DNA of 64,000 bases from Rhodoferax sp. (GTDB lineage Bacteria > Pseudomonadota > Gammaproteobacteria > Burkholderiales > Burkholderiaceae_C), in assembly GCA_031291305.1 (NCBI GenBank), contig JARLJH010000004.1, positions 1 through 64,000 on the forward strand, given 5' to 3'. The notes beneath the pieces are model-generated. The model was not told the DNA's origin and ran no database searches. It worked only from the letters and a program-made list of their open reading frames with translations. This document shows, piece by piece, positions 56,869 through 64,000 of this stretch; position 1 is the stretch's first letter; every line of letters begins with the position of its first letter. The translations under genes were made by a program, and so were the position numbers.

Positions 56869-58015
56869 CGGGGATCAGTTCGCCGTAGAGGTAGGCGATG
56901 CTGCTGGCCAACTCGCGCTCGTTGAGCTCGACGCAGCGCAGGTAGATCGCGGTGCTCTGGATCGAGCTGTGGCCGAGCAGGACCTGCACGGTCTTGAGCG
57001 GGTTGATGTCCGGCGTGAGCAGTGCCTGCCGCTGCAGCCTCACGAGCATGGTCATCGCGAAGGTGTGGCGCAGCCAGTGCACGGAACCAGTGAGGCCGGC
57101 GGCGCGGAAAGCTTCGTTGAAGACGGCCGACAGTCGCTCGCGCGTGATCGCAGCGCCTCGGCTGTTCAGGAACAGGGCCGTAGGCGGTCGGTAGTCGGCG
57201 TGCCGGCGGCGCTGGGCGCGGGTCAGGGGCGTGCGGACTTCCTCGATGTAGCGGTGGGTGCGGTCGATCAACCGTATCGGCGGGTACGTGGTGCGCGGCC
57301 GGTCGCCCTTGGTGATGGTCAGCGCGACGCCGATCAGCGGGTTCTGATCGGCGTCGAGGTGTGCAGTCTCGGGCACTTGGAAGACCGAGAGGCCGCACAG
57401 CTCCTTGCGTCGCATCCCGGTTGCCAGCGCCCATTCAGCCATCAAGCGGTACGGCATGTCCAGCCGGGGGAAGAGCAGGCGCAATTGATCGACGCGCAGC
57501 GCGCGCGGCAGGCGCTCGTGCTCGGACACGGTCAGCGCGTTGGCCACCACCACCGATGGCCCGGCGTGCAGATGGCCGAGGAAGGACTGTCGTCGCTCGG
57601 AGGACACGCGCACATCGACGAAGTGGAACGGCAGTTCATCGATCCAGCCTCGGCCGCGGGCCCAGGTGTAGAAGCGGCAGACCGTGTGGATGCGGTCGTT
57701 CACCGTAGAGCGCGCGTAGGGCCGTCCTGTATGAGGGCTGGGGTTCTCCAGCATCCGGTTGCGGTAAGCAGCAATAGTGGCTTCGCCGATCGTCTGCCAC
57801 TCGAGCCCGGACTGCTCGAGGCTGTCGAACCAGTCGTGCAGATGCTCGGCGTAGGTGCGCACGGTTTCTGCGGCGTGCGAGCGGCCGGGGATCGTCGCCA
57901 CTTCGAGCAAGTAGGAAAACGCCGGCTCGATGATGGCCATCCGTTCCGACACAAGAATCGGCAGGCCTTCCGGTATGCCCGGGTGGCCCGCGACCGCACG
58001 GATGATTCTGACCAT
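56858..58015 (-). CDS. First tyrosine recombinase of the trio (TnpA-like)
   Basis: The 385-residue product is a compact tyrosine recombinase: an N-terminal SAM-like domain (ETVRTYAEHLHDWFDSLEQSG, then PYARSTVNDRIHTVCRFYTWA) and a full catalytic core, ALATGMRRKELCGL (Arg I), TITKGDRPRTTYPP (Lys strand), VHWLRHTFAMTM (HxxR), LLGHSSIQSTAIYLRC (H, Tyr). It is transcribed first and overlaps the next gene by 11 bp. Confidence 0.9.
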   Translation of the reverse strand: MVRIIRAVAGHPGIPEGLPILVSERMAIIEPAFSYLLEVATIPGRSHAAETVRTYAEHLHDWFDSLEQSGLEWQTIGEATIAAYRNRMLENPSPHTGRPYARSTVNDRIHTVCRFYTWARGRGWIDELPFHFVDVRVSSERRQSFLGHLHAGPSVVVANALTVSEHERLPRALRVDQLRLLFPRLDMPYRLMAEWALATGMRRKELCGLSVFQVPETAHLDADQNPLIGVALTITKGDRPRTTYPPIRLIDRTHRYIEEVRTPLTRAQRRRHADYRPPTALFLNSRGAAITRERLSAVFNEAFRAAGLTGSVHWLRHTFAMTMLVRLQRQALLTPDINPLKTVQVLLGHSSIQSTAIYLRCVELNERELASSIAYLYGELIPDGR

Positions 58016-58256
58016 AAGTGTCCTCCGTGGCTCTCGCGTTCACCTCAGTCATCAGACAGTGGATGGCCCGCAAAGCCTTGCAGCTCAACAAAGAGGACAG
58101 TTGGAGAGACCTGCTGTTATCGGGGACCCCAACCGGCCGGCCGACGCGCGCCAGGGCAAGCTTGCCCTGGCGCGTGTCGAAGAGCGTTCCTCGAGAGATT
58201 GCTCCCCGTCCATGACCGGTCAGTGACAGACAGGACAGATTTAGGACGCGATCTAA

Positions 58257-58619
58257 CATGGGGATGTGGAAGCAGTTCTCCGACAAGCTGGCGATCAGGG
58301 CCTTGTCGGCGGGCACGATCAGCACGGGGACGGGGTAGTTCTCGGCAATTTCGCCGCTGGCAACCAGCAGGGTCAGCGCCTCAAGGCGGCGACCGCCTGC
58401 GCAGACCTCGAACAGGCCACGTGCGCCCTTCACGACGATCAGGTTCTGCAGGACGCTGCTTTCCTTGATGGATGCGGCCAGTTCGGCGATGCTCATCTTC
58501 GACGTGCTGCCAGCCGAGCGGGCCTGGTAGGTGTCCGACAGGATCAGCTTGTTGAAGGGGACGGTGGTGCGGGGGGATGCTTCGATGACGGCTTCGATTT
58601 CGGCTTTCGAGAATTTCAT
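58257..58619 (-). pseudogene. PRTRC-type parB, 5' part (interrupted gene)
   Basis: From ATG 58619, with AGGAG upstream, 121 codons encode the ParB N-terminal domain: PRTTVPFNKLILSDTYQAR, ELAASIKESSVLQNLIVV and FEVCAGGRRLEALTLL (boxes I and II), ending ALIASLSENCFHIPM. The frame then runs into the inserted element. The intact protein would read SENCFHIPM-HPADEY across the junction, so the insertion is exact. ParB binds centromere-like sites and may load as a CTP clamp, so this insertion should inactivate partition unless excised. The truncated product would extend into element sequence to 57636. Confidence 0.9.
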
Positions 58620-58773
58620 GGGAACTCCTGTACGGTTAGAAAGGACAGGCAACGTGCTGTCCATGCATTCAGAATCTCATGCGCTGCGCGTTCTTCAAGC
58701 CCCAACTATGCGATAGCATCGCTCCATACCCCACGGGAAATCGTACGACAAAATTCAGCCTGAATTCAACGCA

Positions 58774-59133
58774 TTGCTCCGCACCACCTTCGCCAAGCTG
58801 CCCATGCCACCGCTGTACGAAGTCCTGTTTTTGTTTTCCGCACCACAAGGGCATCTTGCGGAAATCAAGCGGCTTGACCTGCCAGCAGATACACCCAAAG
58901 CCACGGTGTACCAATGGCTGTGGATACAGGCGGCGACCGTCACCGCGCTTCAGTTCGTGGACATGGCCGATGGCCCGCACCCACAACGCACGTTCAAAGA
59001 GGGGCGGCTGCGGTTCGACGACAGGCAAGGCGAACTGTGCTTTGCCAGCGGTCGAACCGTGCAGCTCTCGACCGAAGTCGACAAGACCCTGCCCCAGTCC
59101 CTGATGCGGCTGGTGAATCTGCACCTGAGCTGA
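58774..59133 (+). CDS. Hypothetical protein upstream of the GGDEF gene
   Basis: A TTG-started frame of 119 codons (LLRTTFAKLPMPPLYEVLFLFSAPQGHLAEIKRLDLP, then ASGRTVQLSTEVDKTLPQSLMRLVNL) has protein-like composition. Sequence upstream in the same frame (KSYDKIQPEFNA) also reads naturally to a stop near 58716, so the true start is unclear. It ends 51 bp before the GGDEF gene in another frame and could be its broken N-terminal region. No family is recognised. Confidence 0.45.
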   Translation: MLRTTFAKLPMPPLYEVLFLFSAPQGHLAEIKRLDLPADTPKATVYQWLWIQAATVTALQFVDMADGPHPQRTFKEGRLRFDDRQGELCFASGRTVQLSTEVDKTLPQSLMRLVNLHLS

Positions 59134-59183
59134 ATCCCAATCAATGATCCGATCCGTCATCTTCAGAAACGACGGGCACGCGA

Positions 59184-59597
59184 ATGTGTTGCGTGATGGT
59201 GGACTTGGACGATTTCAAGTCGATCAATGACCAATATGGCCATCCCGTTGGCGACGCCGCACTGATTCATTTCGCGAAAACATTGCGCCAGCGCGTCCGC
59301 CGAGCGGATGCCATTGCGCAGCTTGGCGGCGACGAGTTTGCACTGGTTCTGCACAACGCGAGCGGTAGCTATACGCTGGGCGTACTTGAACGGCTGCAAA
59401 AGATGCTGGAGGCATCGCCGCACCCAATCCCTGAAGGATCGGTGCGCTTGCGTTTCTCGGCAGGTGTCGCCGAGCGACAGGTTGACGAATCGCTGATCGA
59501 CGCACTCACTCGCGCCAATGCTGCACTGCTGGATGCCAAGCGCAGTGGCAAAGCCATGGTCAGACTTCACCTGCCACCGGACAGGCCTGGAGGTTGA
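59184..59597 (+). CDS. Stand-alone GGDEF protein, probably N-truncated
   Basis: The 137-residue product contains a GGDEF signature: MVDLDDFKSINDQYGHPVGDAALIHF, then IAQLGGDEFALVLHNASGS and SVRLRFSAGVA, ending in a short tail. The usual GGDEF start (DPLTGLxNR) is not upstream in frame, and a related DPIRHLQKRR sequence lies in another frame nearby, suggesting a small deletion or frameshift. Diguanylate cyclases make c-di-GMP, and element-encoded ones are known on SXT-type ICEs. If the missing segment matters, this copy may be inactive. Confidence 0.7.
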   Translation: MCCVMVDLDDFKSINDQYGHPVGDAALIHFAKTLRQRVRRADAIAQLGGDEFALVLHNASGSYTLGVLERLQKMLEASPHPIPEGSVRLRFSAGVAERQVDESLIDALTRANAALLDAKRSGKAMVRLHLPPDRPGG

Positions 59598-60107
59598 TCA
59601 TGTGCCGCCGTCTTGACGCGGCTCGTGAAACTACCTGGACTCGGCGGGTCGTGAATACCTCGCCATCAAGTCTCCACCAACAATCCACCCGTTTTACCGA
59701 GGATTGCACAGAACAAATCGCACAGGTACTCGCCGTCGCCTTCGCGGAAAGGCACACTGATCCAGCACCTTGGCCTCGGCCAAAGCGCGCTCATCGGAGC
59801 GCTCCTGGGTCAGCTCGGGCGTTGCGGTCGTTACCCGCCTTCGTTGTTGGCGCAGCGCCTTGAAGCTGGCGCTGCCATCGGTGTAGGGGCGCTTGCCTCA
59901 ACCCCGCTCATCCGCTTGCCATCGTCCAACGGCAGGCTTTTGCCTGTTCAGTTCATAGCCCTTTGAGCCCGTCAGCTTCTCACGAAGCCCCGACGTGCTC
60001 GCATTCATCCACGGGGGCATTCCTGGCCCTCTCATTCATTCCCACCCGGGGAGCACGTCTCCCCACTGGGTGGCTGTGTTCCCCATTTTTCTTTGGAGAA
60101 CACACCC
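59598..60107. other. Leader of the methyltransferase-helicase gene
   Basis: No gene is supported. GGGGAG (60048-60053) and CTCCCC (60059-60064) form a hairpin in a C/T-rich leader that ends with GGAGAACACACCC before ATG 60108. A short motif CATTCATCC/CATTCATTCC repeats near 60003 and 60032. These features resemble leaders of large mobile-element operons. Confidence 0.4.
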
Positions 60108-63100
60108 ATGGTACGTATTACCGCGCCTTCCCTCTGGCTACCCGGGTTCAGTCCGGAGCCGTCCGAGTCCCCTGCTCTTTTGATCGAGATTGAACCGGCA
60201 GATTCAGACCCGGTTTCCACCGATGCGAACGACTTTTCAGGCGAACTGGCAACTGAACCGGCACGCCAACGCAGCAACTGGCGCGTGGTCACCGGCGCCG
60301 CAGAAACGGCAACACGCAACCTGTGGTCGCAGCTGACCCGCGCCGAACTGCGGAACCTTGGCGGCAGCGTCACCAAGTTCGAGGCCAATCTGGCCGCGAT
60401 CAAGGTGCTGCACCAGATTGAGACCGAGCAACGCCCGGCCACACCGGACGAACGCAGCACCATGCTTCGCTACACCGGCTGGGGCGGCTTACCCGTCAGC
60501 TTCAACCTTGAAGCCGAAGAAGCTGCCTGGGCCAAACGTGCACGGCAATTGAGTGTCTTGCTGACCCCGAATGAGTACGAATCAGCCCGTGCATCGGTCA
60601 ACAACAGCCATTACACCGAGGTCCATGTGATCGAGGCTATGTGGCAGGCGGTGCAGCGCTTCGGCTTTTCTGGCGGGCGTATTCTAGAGCCCGCTGCGGG
60701 CATCGGTCACTTCGTTGGCGCAATGCCTACTGCCATAGCGGAACAAAGCAGCGTCACCGCTGTCGAGATCGATCAGTTGTCCGGTCGCATGCTGCAAGCG
60801 CTGTATGCACCGGGCGGCGTAGATGTGCGGATTTCTCCCTTCGAGAAAACCCCGCTCGCCGACAACTGGTTCGACTTGGTGATCGGCAACGTACCATTCG
60901 GCAAATACCAGGTCGCCGACGTGAGCAACCGGGCCTACGCCCGCTTCAGCATCCACAACTACTTCTTCGGCCGCGCGCTGGACCTGGTGCGGCCCGGTGG
61001 GCTGGTGTGCCTGATCACCACCAGCTACACGATGGATGCACAGGATGCGAGCGTGCGCCACTACCTGGGGGCCCAAGCCCAGTTGCTGGGCGCGATCCGG
61101 CTCCCCCGGGGCGCCTTTGCGGGCATCGCGTCCACCGACGTGCAGACCGACATCCTGTTCCTGCGCAAGCGGCAGCGGGCCGAGCAAATCGACGACACCT
61201 GGCTGGACCTCAATGTAGTGCCCGAGATATTGCGCGACCCGCAGTGCTATCAGAAATACCTGCAGATCAATGCCTGGTATGCCAAGCACCCTGAGTTCTG
61301 CATAGGCCGGATTCGGCAGGAAAGCAACGGCTACGAGGAAGTGCCTGTCGCAGTATTCGACGGTGACCTGGAAGCCGCGTTACCCGAACGGGTGGCCTTG
61401 CTCCCTTCAGATGTCTACCAGGCGCTGGCGCGGAAGCCGGTTGCTTTGCGCGTGGTGGTGCCATCTGAGCCCGGTGCCCGCCCAGGCAGCTACCGCCTCC
61501 ACCAGGGACGGGTGCACCGGGTCGACGGCAGCGAGATGGCTGATGTGCATGGCATGCTCAACGCCACGCAGCGAGGCCGGATCACCGGCATGTGCGCGAT
61601 TCGGGACTACGCACGGACTTTGCTGGACGCTCAATTGTCCGAAGGCAACGACGGGCGTCTGGGTCATCTGCGGGCTTTGCTCAACGGCACTTACGACCGC
61701 TTCATCACGAAATACGGTTGCCTGAGCACCCGGGCCACTGCGCTGGCGTTCCGGCGCGACCCGGACTACCCGCTGCTGCTGTCGCTGGAGCACTACGACG
61801 AAGAGTCGGACACCGCCAAGAAAGCGGCGCTGTTCACACGGCGTACGTTGACACGGGTAGTGGAGCCAACCACGGCGGGGGAACCGACCGAGGCGCTGGC
61901 GGCGTCCATCCAATGGCGTGGCCGGGTTGATCCCGCCTACATGGCCGGATTGCTGGCCGCGCCCGAAGATGCTGTGCTGCAGGCGCTGGCCGAGGCCGGA
62001 CAGGTCTTTCTTGACCCAGCGGATAGCGATTGGAAAACCGCCGACGACTACCTGTCGGGCAACGTGAAGGCCAAGCTCAAGCAGGCTGTGATGTCGGGCA
62101 GCGCCTACCGGCGCAATATCGACGCGCTGGAACAGGTGCAACCCGAAGACCTGCCGCCAGCGTCCATCGAACCCCGCCTGGGCGCGGTCTGGATTCCCGC
62201 CATGGACGTCGAGGCTTTCGTCCAGGAAGTTCTGGAGCTCAAGGACTGCCAGGTCAGCTATTCGGCCGAGGCCGGAGCCTGGTCAGTGCGCTATGGCGAG
62301 TGGGAAGCGCGCCAGAATGTGAAGGTGACGCAGGAGTTTGGCACCTCGCGCATGAACGGCATCGAACTGGTGCAATGCGCACTGAACGTGCAGGTGCCCA
62401 CGGTACGCGACCCGGACCCCGAGACGGACAGGTATGTCGTCAACTCTGATGAAACGCTGGCCGCACGCGAGAAACTGGGCCTGATCAAAGACCGCTTTGC
62501 TGCCTGGGCCTTTGAGGACACGGTGCGGCGAGAAAAGCTGTGCCGGATTTACAACGAGCTGTTCAACGCCACCCGGCCACGACAGTTCAATGGTTCCCAC
62601 TTGAAGTTGCCGGGATTCTCCCGCTGCTTCACGCTACATCCGCACCAGTTGGATTCCGTCTGGCGCATCGTGCAGTCTGGCAACACCGGGCTGTTCCATG
62701 TGGTCGGTGCGGGCAAGACGGCAGTGTGCGTGATCGCCAGCATGGAACTGCGTCGGCTGGGTTTCATCACCAAGCCCTGCCACGTGGTACCGAATCACAT
62801 GCTCTCGCAGTACACCGCGGAGTTTGTCCGGCTCTACCCGAACGCGTCGGTGCTGATGGCCAGCAAGGAAGACCTGGAGGGCGACCGCCGGCGGAAGCTG
62901 GTGTCGCGCATCGCCACGGGCGATTGGGACGCAGTGGTCATCACGCACTCAAGCTTTGAGCGCATCAAGATGTCGCCGCAATTCACCGAAACGTTTATCA
63001 AGGAGATCATTCATGAGTTAGAAATGGCAGTACGCGCAGAAAAGAGCAATGACAAGTCCAACCGGATCGTCAAGCAACTGGAGGCAATGAAGAAGAACTG

Positions 63101-64000
63101 GGCAGCCAGGCTGGAACGGCTGCTGGCGGACCAGAAGAAGGATGACCTGCTCACCTGGGAACTGCTGGGCATTGACTGCCTTTTCGTCGATGAGGCTCAT
63201 CTGCACAAGAACCTGTACCGATTCACCAAGATGACACGGGTCGCGGGTTTGCCCTTGACCAGCTCGGAACGCGCGTTCGATCTGTTCCTGAAGACGCGCT
63301 ACACCATGAAAATCCATGGACATGCCCAGCGTGGGGTGGTGTTTGCAACGGCAACGCCAGTGGCCAACACCATGGCGGAGATCCACACCATGATGCGTTA
63401 CCTGCAGCCAAACCGGCTGGAGGAACTCGGGCTGCAGCAGTTCGATGCCTGGGCTGCCACCTTCGGTGAGAGCGTCACGGCGCTGGAGATCGCACCGGAT
63501 GGCAGTGGATACCGCATGCACACGCGGTTTGCACGGTTCATCAATGTGCCCGAGTTGATGGCGGTGTTTGGTGAAGTGGCCGACATCCGCACGGCGGAAA
63601 TGCTGAACTTGCCAGTCCCGCCATTACGCGGGGGCAAAGCACGCATCGTGGCCTGCCCATCCAGCAAGGCGCTCAAGGCCTTTGTGGAAACACTGGTGCT
63701 GCGGGCGGAAGCCGTCCGAAGCGGCCATGTGAAGCCGCAGGACGACAACATGCTTGCGATCACCACGGATGGCCGCAAGGCTGCGCTGGATTTCCGGCTG
63801 GTGGCACCGCTGGCCAAGTTTGATACCAAGGGCAAGGTGGTCGCCTGCGTAGGTGAGGTGATGGACATCTGGCGCAGGAGTACGGACTTCCGCGGTGCCC
63901 AGATGGTGTTTTGCGATCTGTCATCGCCCAAGGGGGACAAAGGGTTCAGCGTCTATGACGATTTGCGGCAAAGGCTGATCGAAGCAGGTCTGCCTGAGAA
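60108..64000 (+). CDS. Giant N6-adenine methyltransferase-SNF2 helicase, DarB-like (partial)
   Basis: The frame from ATG 60108 stays open to the right edge (1297 codons and continuing). An N-terminal region is followed by TGWGGLPVSF and an adenine methyltransferase with ILEPAAGIGHF (motif I, about 195) and GNVPFGKY (motif IV NPPF-like, about 262). A long middle part leads to a helicase: HPHQLDSVWRIVQSGNTGLFHVVGAGKTAV (Walker A, about 862), FVDEAHLHKN (DEAH, about 1028) and ATATPVANTM (motif III, about 1082). The fusion resembles phage P1 DarB-type and plasmid Strawberry-notch-like methylase-helicases, which protect element DNA from host restriction. Confidence 0.92.
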   Translation, partial: MVRITAPSLWLPGFSPEPSESPALLIEIEPADSDPVSTDANDFSGELATEPARQRSNWRVVTGAAETATRNLWSQLTRAELRNLGGSVTKFEANLAAIKVLHQIETEQRPATPDERSTMLRYTGWGGLPVSFNLEAEEAAWAKRARQLSVLLTPNEYESARASVNNSHYTEVHVIEAMWQAVQRFGFSGGRILEPAAGIGHFVGAMPTAIAEQSSVTAVEIDQLSGRMLQALYAPGGVDVRISPFEKTPLADNWFDLVIGNVPFGKYQVADVSNRAYARFSIHNYFFGRALDLVRPGGLVCLITTSYTMDAQDASVRHYLGAQAQLLGAIRLPRGAFAGIASTDVQTDILFLRKRQRAEQIDDTWLDLNVVPEILRDPQCYQKYLQINAWYAKHPEFCIGRIRQESNGYEEVPVAVFDGDLEAALPERVALLPSDVYQALARKPVALRVVVPSEPGARPGSYRLHQGRVHRVDGSEMADVHGMLNATQRGRITGMCAIRDYARTLLDAQLSEGNDGRLGHLRALLNGTYDRFITKYGCLSTRATALAFRRDPDYPLLLSLEHYDEESDTAKKAALFTRRTLTRVVEPTTAGEPTEALAASIQWRGRVDPAYMAGLLAAPEDAVLQALAEAGQVFLDPADSDWKTADDYLSGNVKAKLKQAVMSGSAYRRNIDALEQVQPEDLPPASIEPRLGAVWIPAMDVEAFVQEVLELKDCQVSYSAEAGAWSVRYGEWEARQNVKVTQEFGTSRMNGIELVQCALNVQVPTVRDPDPETDRYVVNSDETLAAREKLGLIKDRFAAWAFEDTVRREKLCRIYNELFNATRPRQFNGSHLKLPGFSRCFTLHPHQLDSVWRIVQSGNTGLFHVVGAGKTAVCVIASMELRRLGFITKPCHVVPNHMLSQYTAEFVRLYPNASVLMASKEDLEGDRRRKLVSRIATGDWDAVVITHSSFERIKMSPQFTETFIKEIIHELEMAVRAEKSNDKSNRIVKQLEAMKKNWAARLERLLADQKKDDLLTWELLGIDCLFVDEAHLHKNLYRFTKMTRVAGLPLTSSERAFDLFLKTRYTMKIHGHAQRGVVFATATPVANTMAEIHTMMRYLQPNRLEELGLQQFDAWAATFGESVTALEIAPDGSGYRMHTRFARFINVPELMAVFGEVADIRTAEMLNLPVPPLRGGKARIVACPSSKALKAFVETLVLRAEAVRSGHVKPQDDNMLAITTDGRKAALDFRLVAPLAKFDTKGKVVACVGEVMDIWRRSTDFRGAQMVFCDLSSPKGDKGFSVYDDLRQRLIEAGLPE

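Larger units (their letters stand above)
52601..58256 (-). mobile_element. Tn554-like recombinase-trio element inserted in parB
   Basis: About 5.66 kb separates the parB halves, which rejoin at a shared ATG with no other loss. Inside are three overlapping tyrosine recombinase-like genes (385, 602 and 626 residues) and a coiled-coil gene, all on the minus strand. The ends carry an inverted TTAGRTC motif (CTTAGGTC at about 52603 and GATCTAA at about 58250). A 14-bp palindrome (52651-52664) and a 38-bp near-perfect palindrome (58142-58179) lie close to the two edges. The overlap gene order resembles Tn554 TnpABC and recombinase-trio elements. No cargo genes are seen. Confidence 0.85.
43173..64000. 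mobile_element. Integrative element inserted at tRNA-Arg (left end; open at right)
   Basis: The region begins at the tRNA-Arg piece and P4-type integrase and continues with plasmid-like partition, recombination, toxin-antitoxin and methyltransferase-helicase genes, none of them housekeeping. No right boundary, conjugation machinery or replication initiator is seen in the window, so it could be an ICE, a mobilisable island or an integrated plasmid. Partition genes point to the last two or to a circular intermediate. Confidence 0.8.

Noticed and set aside
59594-59863. 89-codon frame after the GGDEF gene
   Set aside because: No ribosome site; composition not protein-like.

Overview
The window looks like the chromosome of a Comamonadaceae betaproteobacterium of the Rhodoferax/Polaromonas type. 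The evidence is the housekeeping order (kinase, PP2C, rph, rdgB, hemW on one strand; yicC, gmk, rpoZ, spoT on the other), a mobR/mobA-like 3-hydroxybenzoate pair, a TAXI-TRAP transporter, GC-rich codon use, and a short intergenic palindrome family built on TAGCCCTT/AAGGGCTA. Assignments rest on motif reading, not database searches.

Layout. 1-4.1 kb: one very large unrecognised protein with a nuclease-like C-terminus, possibly defence-related. 4.6-17 kb: accessory metabolism and regulation, including yhcC, a YitT membrane protein, an Lrp regulator, a ketopantoate reductase-like enzyme, the divergent mobR/mobA pair, pirin, azoR with a divergent LysR gene, a lipoprotein cytochrome c, and a secreted ClpP-like protease fused to a rhodanese. 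17.2-27.7 kb: a urease locus (ureA, ureB, ureC, GNAT gene, ureE, ureF, ureG). Beside it, on the other strand, lies a sensor made of an NCS1 permease, a Cys-rich linker, a histidine kinase and a receiver, plus a LuxR-type response regulator. ureD is absent, ureJ survives only as a 38-codon stump, and the start of ureA has been copied twice upstream. 27.9-33.2 kb: a receiver-TPR protein and a TAXI-TRAP operon whose binding-protein gene carries an in-frame TGA. 33.1-43.1 kb: the conserved housekeeping block, ending with spoT.

At 43.17 kb the chromosome changes to an integrative element. A 48-nt 3' piece of a tRNA-Arg(ACG) gene, cut at the anticodon stem, is followed by a P4-type integrase, and the element runs past the right edge. 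It carries a ParM/StbA-like operon (actin gene frameshifted in a seven-base homopolymer, a small partner, and what looks like a Cas4-type nuclease split over two coupled genes), a second tyrosine recombinase, a RES/Xre toxin-antitoxin pair, a PRTRC-type parB, a GGDEF protein and the start of a giant methyltransferase-helicase resembling phage P1 DarB.

The parB gene is split by a 5.66 kb nested element holding three overlapping tyrosine recombinase-like genes and a small coiled-coil accessory gene (Tn554/recombinase-trio type). Both parB halves are intact up to a shared ATG, so the uninterrupted gene can be rebuilt exactly.

The most notable points are the permease-kinase urea or nucleobase sensor, the split Cas4-like nuclease with ParM, the precise parB interruption by a trio whose middle member has lost catalytic residues, the protease-rhodanese fusion, and the repeat family that supplies stop codons to neighbouring genes.
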